Below are positions 11,542 through 22,442 of a stretch of 64,000 bases of DNA, piece after piece (position 1 is the stretch's first letter; each line of letters opens with the position of its first letter). The notes beneath the pieces were generated by a model. It saw only the letters and a list, made by a program, of their open reading frames with translations. It made no database searches and was not told the origin of the DNA. The position numbers and the translations under genes were made by a program. Source of the DNA: Abelmoschus esculentus (lineage: Eukaryota; Streptophyta; Magnoliopsida; Malvales; Malvaceae); contig JAUCBN010000025.1 of NCBI GenBank assembly GCA_035048815.1, positions 8,766,501-8,830,500 of the forward strand, read 5' to 3'.

Positions 11542-13215
11542 ATGTCTACTTCTATTTCTTACTTTCAAAACCTTTTTACGTCTTCCTCTCCTACTATTGC
11601 CTCTTCCATCTTGGATAACATTCCCACCATTGTTACCGAAATAATGAAAAATGATCTTAATAAGGATTTCACAACAGATGAAGTTACCACTGCTTTTCGT
11701 GATATTGACCCGAGGAAAGCCCCGGGTGTTGATGGATTCCCAAGCGGTTTCTTCAGGAAACATTGGGATATCCTTGGCCATGACTTTACAAACCTTTGCC
11801 TCAGACTCCTACGAGGGTCGGTTAGTATGGAAGAGGTCAATCATACTATCATTGATCTTATTCCCAAAATTAGTGACCCCATTACTATGCGCCATCTTAG
11901 ACCTATTAGTCTTTGCACTGTCCTTTACAAAACTGTATCGAAAGTGCTTGTTAATCGTTTAAAATCTATCATACCCTTATATATTAGTGGCAATCAAGCT
12001 GCTTTTGTTCAAGGAAGGAACATTACTGACAACATCCTTATTGCCCATGAGCTCATCCATACTCTAAATACTGATGAAACATCTCTTGCAAAAGGTGCTA
12101 GCTTAAAACTTGATATGGAAAAGGCTTTTGACCGTGTTGAATGGCCTTTTCTTGAACAGATTATGATTTGTCTAGGTTTTAACTCTAGTTGGGTTTCCCT
12201 TATTATGAGGTGTGTATCCTCAGTATCCTTTCAAGTACATATCAACGACTCCCTCTCAAGACCCTTCAAACCCCATAGAGGGTTACAGCAAGGTGACCCT
12301 TTATTCCCTTTCTTGTTTCTTTTTTGTACTCAATGCCTTTCAGCCTTGCTCAATGCTGAGCAAACAAATGGTAACCTCCCTAGACTTTGTGCCAGTAGGA
12401 ATGGGCCACGTGTCAACCACCTCCCTTTTGCTGATGACTGTGTCGTATTCTTAAAAAATACAACTACAAAAGCTCAACACCTTAAGGATGTTCTACATAC
12501 CTACGCTACTTCGTCTAGGCAGGTGGTGAATTTTGAAAAGTCTACTATTTTCTTTTCTCGAAAAACCTCCACGTCGCTTCGGTCAGAAATCAATGATATC
12601 CTTCATGTAAGAGAGGTGGTTGATCCATGTATTTATCTGGGAGTCCCTCTCCTAATAGGAAAGAACAAGAAAGCAGCCTTGGGGTTTACCAGGGAAAAAG
12701 TGAATGCTCGCCTGAGTAAATGGGATAAACATCTCCTTTCCTTTAGTGGTAGAGAAATTTTTATTAAATTTGTCATCCAGTCTATAGCACAGTATGTTAT
12801 GTCTTGCTACCTTCTACCCCAAAACATTATTGATGACATGACCACATCGATACGCCGTTATTGGTGGTCTGGGAAAGCTGACAAACGAGGTTGGCATATG
12901 CTCCCTTGGGGCACCGTCTATCTACCTAAAGCAGTAGGAGGTATAGGGTTTCGCGATCTTCACCACTTCAGTGTTGCTTTACTAGGCAAACAGATCTGGC
13001 ATCTGGTTTGTGAACCTGATAATCTCCATCGGGTTCTATCTTTGAATCTGATTACACTCGGCGACCCTCTTTTGCTTAGAAAGGTTTTAGCATTGCTTTC
13101 TCTAATCTCCACAATGGCTTTTTCAAACGCCCAGGTATATCCAACCAAATTCAAATCCACTTTGACAAATGGGGTGGCATCCAGCCTGTCAACCTTTATA
13201 GTGATTATGAGATAA
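11542..13215 (+). pseudogene. LINE ORF2, reverse transcriptase domain
   Basis: Copies LINE RNA at the nicked target. The frame is open for 557 residues. In order: KAPGVDGFPSGFFRKHW (RT entry motif of plant LINEs), RPISLCTVLYK, LDMEKAFDRVEW (first catalytic Asp), HRGLQQGDP, and FADDCVVF, the catalytic YADD-type motif with Phe in place of Tyr, common in plant LINEs. A conserved tail follows (YLGVPLLIGKNK, SGREIFIKFVIQSI, YWWSGKADKRGW, GGIGFRDLHHFSVALLGKQIW). A frameshift near 13020 leaves the last ~65 residues off frame. This is the best-preserved domain of the copy; the catalytic core could fold, but the upstream break separates it from the endonuclease. Confidence 0.92.
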
Positions 13216-14393
13216 ATGACGAAGTCCCTCTTCGAGCAGGTACTTTTATGTTACCTAATTTACCCCGATTGGATGTTTCAAAAGTTAGAGAATATTTCTC
13301 CCACGAAGATGCCAACATCATCCTTAATGTACCCATTATTAATGACACAAAAGACACCACTCTTTGGGGTCACCATGACTCTGGCTTGTACACGGTTCGG
13401 TCTGGTTACCAATTTTTGCAGTTACAGTCAGGGCCAGTTAACAGCGTTTAGGGTTACCTTTGGATGGCGTTTATGTCATGACGCACTCCCATCTGACCAT
13501 AAAATCCTCCAGGCCAATCTTGGTTCGGGAGTATGCCCAATCTGTAACATGGCCATTGAAACCACCCTCCATGCTATGCGGGACTGTCCTAGTGCCAAGG
13601 AGGCACTCCAGTTGGCAGGGCTTCCTACACGAATTTTCACCAATACCTTTGTATCCTCCACCATTAGCTCTTTGAAGTTGCTGGTTTTCTCTCCTTACAT
13701 CAATTTTCTTTTCTTATCACGATCCTTTGGAATTTATGGAATTGCCGAAATGACTTTGTCCATAATGGACATCTCCAACCGGTTTGGTTAACTGTTTCCA
13801 ATGCAAACCAACTTTTTAATGACTACACTTCGGTTAATGATGCCTCCCATCTACGTTCCCGGCTAGCTGAGCCAACTTTTGCTCAAGCTAGATGAACGAA
13901 ACCGGACCCGGGTTTCGTCAAGATTAACATGGATGGTGCCTTTGACCCCATGTTAAGAGGTGCTACTGCTGGCGGCGTCATTGCTAGGGATTCCGTCGGT
14001 GTCGTCTTGGGTGGTTGTTCTATGCCGCTCATTTTCCCGGACCCTACTTCTGCTGAGGCTCTTGCCATTTTAGAAGGTCTAATGTTTGCAGTTGCTAATG
14101 GCTGGACTCACGTGGTATTTGAAACTGATTCAACATCCATTGCCATCAAGGTTAACAACATCCATCATCATGATCTTTCCACCGTAAAACATTTTGTGTC
14201 CTGCATTCGCTCCACTATTGGTACTATGCCTGATTGTAAGATTTGTTATGTACCTAGAGACGCAAACGTTGTAGCCCATGTCTTAGCTACTAGGGCTTTG
14301 CGTTCCTTTTCTTCTCTTTCTTTTCATTGTAACTTTCCCGACTTTATTTGGGGTTCTGTAAATTCGGAGAGGTTCTCCTCTTCTTCTCAATAA
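13216..14393 (+). pseudogene. LINE ORF2 C-terminus: zinc-binding region and RNase H
   Basis: The first part carries the zinc-binding region after plant LINE RTs (FGWRLCHDALPS, then CPICNMAIETTLHAMRDCP with Cys/His pairs), split over frames near 13440. An open frame at 13929-14393 (154 residues) is an RNase H domain of the plant type. It has NMDGAF (Asp), AEALAILEGL (Glu), FETDS (Asp) and VPRDANVVAHVLA (final Asp), so the acidic set is intact. RNase H would remove RNA from the RNA/DNA hybrid; this acquired domain marks certain plant L1 lineages. The ATG at 13929 is internal to the original frame and is not a true start. Confidence 0.88.
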
Positions 14394-14489
14394 AGCCATG
14401 GGTACTCTTTTCACCGTAGGGGCCTGCTCACCTCTTGAGGTGGCTGGCTATAGGGTTTTTTAATGAGGCCCTTTCTTTCAAAAAAAAAA

Positions 14490-15784
14490 TTCTAACGGAT
14501 TCACTAAAAAGCCCAATTAGACATGCACGCTTTAAATCGAACAAACCGACCACAAAATGAGATTCAATCAAACTACATGCGTTTTAATAGTTAATTATAG
14601 GCTTCTAAATATGATTGAACCACTTAATCTAAAATTCAAAGCACTCTACTCAGTTTAAATTCCAATGTGCTTATTATAAAACTCATTAGATATACACATT
14701 TTGAACCTAACAAGACGGTCGCAAAATAAGTATAAATCAAATTTCATGAGTTCAATTTGTTAATTATGATCTTCTGAACCAAATTGTACAACTTAATCTC
14801 CATTTTAGTGAATTTTACTCAGTTAAATTTCTCACGGGTTCACTAAAAAGCCCAATTAGACACACACGCTTTAAATCGAACATACCGACCACAAAATAAG
14901 ATTCAATCAAACTACATACATTCAAATTGTTAATTATGGGCTTTTGAACATGAGTAAACCACTTAAGCTCAAATTTAGAGCACTTTACTCGGTTTAAATT
15001 CTAATGTATTCACTATAAAGCTGATTTAGATATGGACACTTAAAAACTTACAAAACGGGTGCAAAATAAGAATAAATCAAATTTCATCAGTTCGAATAGA
15101 TAATTATAGACTTCTGAACCAAATTATACAACTTAAACTCAATTTTTGAGCATTTTACTGGGTTAAATTTCTAACGGGGTCACTAAAAAGCCTAGTTAAA
15201 CAAGCACGCTTTAAATCGAACAAATCAACCACAAAATGAGATTCAATGAAACTAAATGAGTTCAAATAGTTAATTATAGGCTTTTGAATATGATTAAACC
15301 ACTTAATCTCAAATTCAGAGCACTTTACTCGGTTTAAATTCCAATGTATTTACTACAAAACTCATTAGATGTACACACTTTAAACCAAACAAAACGGTCG
15401 CAAAATAAGTATAAATAAAATTTAAAGAGTTCAAATAGTTAATTATGCGCTTTTAACCAAATTATACTACTTAATCTCAATTTTAGAGCATTTTACTCAG
15501 TTAAATTTCTAACGGATTCACTAAGAAGCCCAATTAGACATGCATGCTTTAAATCGAACAAACCGACCACAAAATGAGATTCAATCAAACTACATGCGTT
15601 CTAATAGTTATTTATAGGCTTTTGAATATGATTAAACCACTTAATCTGAAATTCAGAGCACTCTACTCGGTTTAAATTCCAATGGGTTTACTATAAAACT
15701 CATTAGATATACACACTTTAAACCTAACAAGACGGTCGCAAAATAAGTATAAATCAAATTTCATGAGTTTAAATAGTTAATTAT
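14490..15784. repeat. Satellite block between the two long LINEs
   Basis: It continues the ~339-bp dimer pattern: type-1 monomers begin at 14490 (class B), 14829 (C), 15169 (A) and 15507 (B). The B-to-B distance is 1017 bp, matching the higher-order period of the main array. It starts right after the LINE poly-A tail and ends abruptly at 15784, where LINE sequence begins. Confidence 0.93.
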
Positions 15785-16361
15785 TGTTTTGCTTTCTTAC
15801 TCAAATGCTATATTGATATCTTTATTACCCTTTTCTTTTTCTTTCTGCTTTTTTGTCGTGTTAATATCTTTGGTATTCCCTTAACTTTATTTTATTCTAA
15901 ACTTCCTTTATCAACCCTTCTTCGGGGGTCTCCCACCACCTTTTATGATATATACTATTCCACCACGTCTACATGTCATATGGGAATTCTTATGTGGGTG
16001 AGTTTTTCACGCCTTGATCCAACTAGATCACCAAGACTTGCATTACTTAGCTTATTACACATGGTCTACTTTCCATTCACATGCATCCTATCAAGCTTAC
16101 TAAATATCTTTTACTATGCTTATTACTATATACCACCCTTCCAAGGGGTTCTTACCAACGCCTCTATTGGTGTAATGCGTCTTGACTCTAATGCTCCAAT
16201 TACTACGATACGAGTTGTTCGTCCTACTCCAAGTAGAGACACCAAGGGTCACAAAAATAAGAGGCTTCGTCCTTTGGTCAAGGCCTTTGTCGATATAGCT
16301 GGGATGAGCAGCGAAAAAACTCTCCGGTGGTGGTTGACGATGTTCAACCCCGTCGAGTCAT
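15785..16361 (+). pseudogene. Decayed ORF2-start relic plus ORF1 tail, second LINE
   Basis: The first ~45 bases align well with the intact endonuclease near 10611 ('ttttgctttcttactcaaat' against 'tttgctttcctactcggat'), most differences being transitions. The next ~300 bases are T-rich and poorly conserved. A 'taccacccttccaaggggt' stretch near 16131, paralleled near 10180 in the other LINE, precedes an ORF1-like tail (RPTPSRDTK, KAFVDIAGMSSEK) that ends in the frame of the TGA overlapping the ORF2 ATG. Sharing this layout with the other LINE argues that both descend from a source already carrying the duplication. Confidence 0.6.
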
Positions 16362-17503
16362 ATGAAACTATTATGTTGGAACTGCCAGGGTCTCAGCAAC
16401 ACCCAGACAGTTCACGCATTACAACGTGCTACCTCAAAGCATGATGTCGACCTTCTATTTCTTTGTGAAACTAGATTAAATAGACAAAACATGGATCGCA
16501 TTAGAATTAAGTTAAGTATGCATGGCTGCATAACCATTGAATCCAGTCCTTCTTGTACAGGGCTTGCCATAAATTGGAATAAAAAAACTTCTGTTGATTT
16601 GCTGTCTTACTCGGATCGCCATATTGATGTCATTATCTCTTTTGGCCAAACACAGTTCCATTTTTCCGGTCTACATGGTTTTGCTGAAACTGCAAACAAA
16701 TACAAAACTTGGAAACTAATAGATTCATTACATTCAGCTTCTCCCCTTCCTTGGCTTTTAGGGGGGACTTTAATGAAATACTCTGTGATAATGAAAAACG
16801 AGGCGGTATCCGTCGTGCGCGATCACAAATTAATAATTTCAGAGATTGTATTTCTAAGAACGATCTCTTTGATTGCAAGCCATCGTCCGGATGGTTCACT
16901 TGGACTCTATCTAGGCATAATGCGGAAACAATTATGGAACAAATTGATCTTTTTCTTGGTAATTCTGCTTGGTTTAACTCCTTTCCAAACATCCAAGTTA
17001 CATCTTTCTTTCAGGCTCGCTCTGACCACTGCCCTATTTTACTAGATAATAATCCAACTAGAATTCCCCGATCCAACCACTCTAACAACCTATTTCACTT
17101 TGATAACTGTTGGGCTGATAGTCTGGAAGTGTCCTCTCGAATTAGTGAGATTTGGTCTAACCATTCTCGATCATCTTTAGCTAACCTTGAGGACATTAGA
17201 CAATTTCTATCCTCTTGGCAAAGAAATAAACGTATCAAATCCAATGAACGTATTACGCAGCTTAACGACTTCATTAATATGTGTCTCAAACGACATCTCT
17301 CTGATGCGAACATCCAAAACTTTATTTCCGCTAAAAGTGAGCTTGATAGCTTACTAAATGTGAAAGAAATATACTGGGCTCAACGAGCCAAGACACAATG
17401 GTTAGGACACGGTGACAAAAATACTTCCTTCTTTCATGCCCGAGCAAATGGTCGACAACGGAAGAATTATATTGTTGGGCTTTTTAACAACCAGAATATA
17501 TGG
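16362..17503 (+). pseudogene. LINE ORF2, endonuclease domain, second copy
   Basis: Same domain as in the first LINE: WNCQGLSN, LFLCETR (catalytic Glu), DFNEILCDNE (Asp and Asn) and ARSDHCPIL (Asp-His). The reading frame changes at the guanine run near 16760: six G here, seven at the same place in the first LINE. One base lost from a homopolymer therefore separates LPWLLGG from DFNEIL. The second frame stays open through ARTQWLGHGDKNTSFFHARANGRQRKN-type linker sequence (about 17390-17470) until the LTR at 17509 cuts it. Confidence 0.88.
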
Positions 17504-17508
17504 CAAAC
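17504..17508. other. Left target-site duplication CAAAC
   Basis: CAAAC immediately precedes the LTR start TGATAAG and recurs at 19670-19674 after the LTR end GCGACA. Five bases is the usual duplication length for Ty3/gypsy insertions. Confidence 0.93.
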
Positions 17509-18836
17509 TGATAAGTGCTCAACTCACTATCACTTTTTACTCCTTTTATGGGTATTAATTACCGAATATACACCCACTTGGACCAATGCATGAACTCAAT
17601 GTGATATATTTAGAAGTTAAGCTCATAAAGATAATATTTATAGAAAAGTCACGTTTTACTGTATTTTTATATCTGTGCAGGGGAACCAGTGTCGCGGCAG
17701 CGACAAGGTCGAGGCAGGACCTAATGCCGAGGCAGCAGCAGAGAAACAGGAAGCAAGAATAAAGGCGATGGAAAGATAAAAATCCAAGGGACGTGTCTGG
17801 ACTTAAAGCCCATGGATCGGAGCTGGCTAGCATAAGGAAAAACCCAAGAAAAGACCACGCGGGAAAGCCCCCTTAGCCGAATTAAACTTGGAAATATTTT
17901 AATTATGTACTTGACTTGTTCCCTACTCCAAGTTGTATTCTACTTAGGAAAGGTTTGCCCTAGGTCTAGCCTATATAAAGACCTAGCCATCCAATGTACT
18001 AGAGGGGGGAATACCTAGGGAGAGAGAGACGAATTCTATACTTGTCTTCTTTCTCTCCATTATGTTCTAAACCTTCTTAGGGATTAGGTGAAGGTTGCCG
18101 AGTATATGTGAGAGGAGATTGTACTTTGTCTTTGTTTTCAATGCAATAAAATTATCAAGGTTTGCTTATCCTTTGTTATTCCTTGTTCTTGCATTCAAGC
18201 CCGGGAGGGAAGTTTGTGAGTAATCCATTTATCTAAGCTCGGGAGAGTTAGATTCACGAAAGGGGTAAGTACGGTGCTTCAATCGCGAAATACTAACTCG
18301 GCCTAGGGATAGGTTAAGAGTTTCAGCGGGTAAAAGAAGTGTGAGATTGGTTGGTGAGTAAAATTGGTTCACGCCGGGAGGTATCATCAAGGACTAGTCA
18401 TCAACAGCACTCTGACTTACGGATAAGCGGAGTCATTCAATGACACTTTGCAGAACTTTGGTAAAGTCCAACCACGAGCAAGGGATTGTCGCGGCGGACA
18501 AGTATCGTCGCTGCCAAGGCAGTAAACTGCAGTGCTGCCAAGGCAGTGATATACGATTGCATTGAGCAGAGACAAGTCAATCAAATCCACAATACAACGC
18601 AACTGGATCCTGACCCATCTTTCTCTATTTTTCCAACTCTTTACTTTTATTTAGTTCTTTTAGTTTAGATAAACCAACTCAATTCACTTGTATTTTTACT
18701 TTTCTACAGAACAAGAAGGTAAAGAAGGCATATTAAGTCTACCAGTCCCTGTGGAGATGATAATCCGATAATTACTTATCACTTATTAATTTCGATGTGT
18801 CCACTTGCATTAAACGTGCACTTTTGACACGCGATA
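17509..18836 (+). repeat. 5' LTR of the Athila-like derivative
   Basis: It is 1328 bp, exactly the length of the LTR at 42458-43785. It starts TGATAAGTGC and ends GCGATA, where the intact end is GCGACA. A TATA box (TATATAAA) lies at 17972-17979 and AATAAA at 18145-18150, fitting a U3-R-U5 layout. Two exact CTGCCAAGGCAG palindromes sit at 18511 and 18535. Confidence 0.93.
17972..17979 (+). promoter_or_regulatory. TATA box of Athila-like LTR
   Basis: TATATAAA lies inside 'agcctatataaagacctag', conserved in the family's LTRs (also 39751 and 42921). Its place about 460 bp into the LTR and upstream of AATAAA suits the LTR promoter. Confidence 0.6.
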
Positions 18837-18842
18837 AGTTTT

Positions 18843-18860
18843 TGGCGCCGTTGTCGGGGA
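18843..18860 (+). other. Primer-binding site, Athila-like
   Basis: TGGCGCCGTTGTCGGGGA follows the LTR by six bases. It differs by one base from TGGCGCCGTTGCCGGGGA at 43792, the PBS form usual for Athila-type elements, thought to pair with tRNA-Asp. Confidence 0.85.
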
Positions 18861-18874
18861 CTGTCAACTAAATT

Positions 18875-19545
18875 TTGTTTTCTTTATTTTCGTGTTTCGT
18901 TTTATTTTTATTTTACTTTTGTTTTTCGTGGTGTATGACCAGGGCCAATCCAACCATCCCCTTGTACGAGTTAGATCCAGAGATCGAAAGAACAAGGCAA
19001 AGGTTGAGGAGACAAATCCAAGGAGCCATGGCAGATCACCCGGCAGGACAAAACTTACCTACCGGTAATGGAGTTTTACCGCCGCCACCTGGGCCGCGGC
19101 AGCTCACTGTCAGAGACTTCCTGGAAGAGGACTTAAATGGATTAAACCAAGGAGTCATTACACCGGAGATAGAAGCAGCCCACTTTGAACTAAAGCCTGT
19201 TATGTTCAATATGCTTAACACTATTGGACAATTTGGTGGGTCTGCAACTGAAGACGCAAGGCAGCACCTTAAGTCCTTCATGGAAATTTGCAACTCTTTC
19301 AAAATCCAAGGAGTCCATGAAGATGTCTTGTGATTGAAACTATTCCCCTATTCACAGAGGGATAGGGCGAAAGCTTGGTTAAAAAGCATTCCAGTAAGAT
19401 CTATTGAATCTTGGAGTGAACTTTGCCGTGATTTTATTACTCGTTTTAATCCCACTAATTTATATGATAGAATTCGTAATGAAATCACTTCTTTTCGACA
19501 GGAAGATGACGAACCAATGTACGAGGCATGGGAGCGCTATAGAAC
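18875..19545 (+). pseudogene. Athila-like gag, truncated
   Basis: N-terminal part of Gag, the particle-forming protein. A likely start is the Met of MTRANPT at 18935, since the preceding ~20 hydrophobic residues translate T-rich leader. Visible: a PPPPGPRQLT proline-rich stretch, then the start of the Ty3-type retrotransposon gag domain (FRQEDDEPMYEAWERY). A TGA at 19331-19333 breaks the frame where the related gag at 44281 has CGA. The sequence ends at the deletion junction near 19545; the same region in the element at 43824 continues for over 200 more residues to a zinc knuckle. Confidence 0.88.
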
Positions 19546-19669
19546 AAGAAGGTGAAGAAGGCATATTAAGTCTACCAGTCCCTGTGGAGACGATAATCCG
19601 ATAATTACTTATCACTTATTACTTTCGATGTGTCCACTTGCACTAAACGCGCACTTTTGACATGCGACA
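19546..19669 (+). repeat. Residual 3' LTR end
   Basis: It matches the last ~124 bp of the 5' LTR from 'aacaagaaggt' (18707 there) to the terminus GCGACA. This is all that remains of the 3' LTR after the microhomology deletion. Confidence 0.9.
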
Positions 19670-19674
19670 CAAAC
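19670..19674. other. Right target-site duplication CAAAC
   Basis: Exact repeat of 17504-17508. LINE sequence resumes with 'gcatacaaatgacatcatg', parallel to 'acatacagacgatatcatg' near 11524 in the first LINE. Confidence 0.93.
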
Positions 19675-22442
19675 GCATACAAATGACATCATGAATATTG
19701 CTATTGACTACTTTCAAAACCTCTTTTCATCTTGCTCCCCTACTATTGCATCTTCCATTTTGGAAAACATCCCTACTATTGTTACTGAACCGATGAATAA
19801 TGACCTTCTCAAGGACTATACAACAGATGAAGTTATCATTTCTTTTCGTGATATTGACCCAAGGAAAGCTCTAGGAGTTGATGGATTCCCAAGGGGTTTC
19901 TTTAGGAAGCATTGGGATATCCTTGGTCATGATTTTATAAACCTATACCTTGGACTCTAACGAGGGTCGATTAATATGAAAGAGGTCAATCGCACAATCA
20001 TTGTTCTTATACCCAAGATCAGCGAACCCACAACAATGCGTCATCTCAGACCTATTAGTCTCTACAAAGTCCTCTACAAGACTGTTGCGAAAGTTCTTGT
20101 TAATCGTCTAAAGTTTATCATACCTCTATGCATAAGTGGTAATCAAGCTGCTTCTGTTCAAGGACGGAATATTACTGACAATATTCTAATTGCCCATGAG
20201 CTTATCCACACCTTAAATACTAATGAGACCTCGTTGGCAAAAGGTCCTAGCTTAAAACTTGAAATGGAAAAGGCCATTGATTGTGTTGAATGACCTTTTC
20301 TTGAACAAATTATGCTTCGACTAGGTTTTAACACCCATTGGGTTTCTCTCATTATGAGATGTATATCCTCAGTTACTTTCCAAGTACGTGTCAACGATTC
20401 TCTTTCATGACCCTTCAAACCCCATAGAGGGTTACGACAAGGGGACCCTCTCTCTCCCTTCCTTTTTCTTTTTTGCACCCAAGGACTTTCAGCATTGCTC
20501 AATGCTGAGCAAGCTAGTGGTAACCTACCTGGTCTCTATGCTAGCAGGAATGGGCCACGTGTGAACCATCTTCTTTTTGCTGATGAATGTGTTGTTTTCA
20601 TTAAGAATACAACTAAAGAAGCTCAATGCCTTAAGAATGCTTTGCATACTTATGCTACCTCATCTGGTTAGGCGATGAACTTTGAAAAGTCTACTATCTT
20701 TTTTTCCCGGAAAACTTCCATGTCGCTTAGAGCAGAAATTAATGATATCCTTCATGTAAGAGAAGTTAACGATCCAGGTATTTATTTGGGAGTCCCCCTC
20801 TTAATAGGGAAGAACAAGACAACGGCCTTGGGTTTCACTAGGGAAAAAATGAATGCTCGCTTGAGCAAATGGGATAAACACCTTTTATCCTTTAGTGGTA
20901 GAGAAATTTTTATTAAATTACTCATACAATTAATACCTCAGTATGTTATGTCTTGCTACCTTCTACCACAAAACATTATTAATGACATGACCGCTTTGAT
21001 ACGCCGATACTGGTGGTCCGGCAAATCTGACAAACGAGGTTGGCATATGTTCCCTTAGGACACTATCTGTCTCCCAAAAGTAGCAGGAGGTATAGTATTT
21101 CACGATCTACACCACTTCAATGTTGCTTTACTAGGCAAACAAATCTGGCGTTTGATCTGTGAACCTAACAATCTCCTTAGTCAAGTCTACAAATGTAAGT
21201 AATACCCATCGGGTTCTATCCTTGAATCTGATCACACTCAGAGATCTTCTTTTTCCTGGAATGGTCTTAGCATAGCTATCTCAAAACTTCACAATTGTTT
21301 CTGCAAACGGCCAGGCATGTCTAGTCAAATTTAGATCCACTTTGATAAATAGGGAGGCTCTCAGCCTATACACCTTTATGGTGATTATGAGGTGAATGAC
21401 GAAGTACCTCTTCGTGCAGGTACTTTCATGCTACCTAACATGACCCGGTGGGATGAACCAAAGGTAAGAGAGTACTTCTAACACCATTCTTAATGTACCC
21501 ATTATTAATGACACAAAGGACACCACTCTTTGGGGTTACCATGACTCTGGCATTTATTTCGTTCGATCAGGATACCAATTTTTGCAACTACAACTAGGGC
21601 TAGTTAATAGGCCTTCTAAGCTTTGGAAAATTCTTTCTAAACTACCCACCTTACCTAAGGTCCGCTCCTTTGGATGGCGGCTATGTCATGATGTAATCCC
21701 ATCTGGCCATAAAATCCTTCAGGCCAATCTTGGTACGGGAGTTTGTCCACTTTGCAACATGGCCATTGAAACCACCCTCCATGCGGTGAGGGACTATCCT
21801 AGTGCCAAGGAGGCACTCCAATTGGCAGGGTTTCCTACTTGAATTTTCTCGATCATGCATATTTCCACTGACTAGTGGCTCTCTGAAGTTGCTAGTTTCC
21901 TTTCATTACGTCAATTTTCTTTCCTTATTACGATCCTTTGGAATTTATGGAACCGCCGTAACGATTTCATCCATAACAACCATCTCTAACTGGCTTGGTT
22001 AGTTGTTTCCAATGCGCAAAAAATTCTCAATGACTATACATCATTTAATGAAGCTTCCCATATACGTTCCCGGCTAGCTGAGCCCACCTTCGCTCAAGCT
22101 AGATGGACGAAACCAGCTCCTGGTTTCGTCAAAATTAACATAGATGGGGCCTTTGACCCAGTGTTAAGGGGTGCTGCTGCAGGGTCATAGCTCGCGACTC
22201 TTCTGGTTCTGTTCTCGGTGGATGCTCTATGCCTCTTTTCTGTCCAGATCTAGCTTCTGCCGAGGCTCTTGCAATTCTGGAAGGTTTAAGATTTGTTGTT
22301 GTCAATGGCTGGACTAATTTGATTATTGAAACTGATTCTGCTTCCATTGCCAACAAAGTTAATAACACTCATCACCAAGATCTTTCCACAGTGCAACATT
22401 TGGTGTCTCGCATCCGATCCACTCTTGGTACTCTATCGGATT
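19675..22442 (+). pseudogene. LINE ORF2 RT, zinc-binding and RNase H, second copy
   Basis: It continues the endonuclease half at 16362-17503. The RT region parallels 11542-13215 in the first LINE: ALGVDGFPRGFFRKHW, LRPISLYKVLYK, NRLKFIIPLCISGNQA, YLGVPLLIGKNK, SGREIFIKLLIQ, YWWSGKSDKRGW. The catalytic motif near 20578 reads as Ala-Asp-Glu (gctgatgaa), so the second Asp of the ADD pair is lost. Stops include 20293 (TGA for TGG in the other copy), 20406, about 20670 (TAG for CAG) and 21056 (TAG for TGG). The zinc region (CPLCNMAIETTLHAVRDYP) and RNase H (AEALAILEGL, IETDSAS) follow. It is more decayed than the first LINE. Confidence 0.87.

Larger units (their letters stand above)
8541..14489 (+). 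mobile_element. L1-type LINE, 5' truncated, inserted in satellite
   Basis: Order of parts: the back half of ORF1 (8555-9691), a decayed duplicate of the ORF2 start (9688-10214), a second ORF1 tail (10215-10388), then ORF2 with endonuclease, reverse transcriptase, zinc-binding and RNase H regions (10385-14393), a short 3' UTR with AATAAA near 14390, and a 10-A tail ending at 14489. Satellite flanks both sides. The 5' edge starts inside the ORF1 DUF4283-like domain, so the copy is truncated. No target duplication is visible. ORF2 carries several frame breaks, so the copy is dead, though domains are well preserved. Confidence 0.9.
17509..19669 (+). mobile_element. Athila-like LTR element, internally deleted
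   Basis: The element is complete at both ends (TGATAAG...GCGACA, flanked by CAAAC) but only 2161 bp long. It keeps a full 5' LTR (17509-18836), a tRNA-type PBS, the first ~215 codons of gag, and then only the last ~124 bp of the 3' LTR. The join at about 19545 links gag to the middle of the LTR where both parent sequences read 'tacag', so a microhomology deletion removed the rest of gag, all of pol and most of the 3' LTR. The related element at 42458-51368 shows what was lost. Confidence 0.92.
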
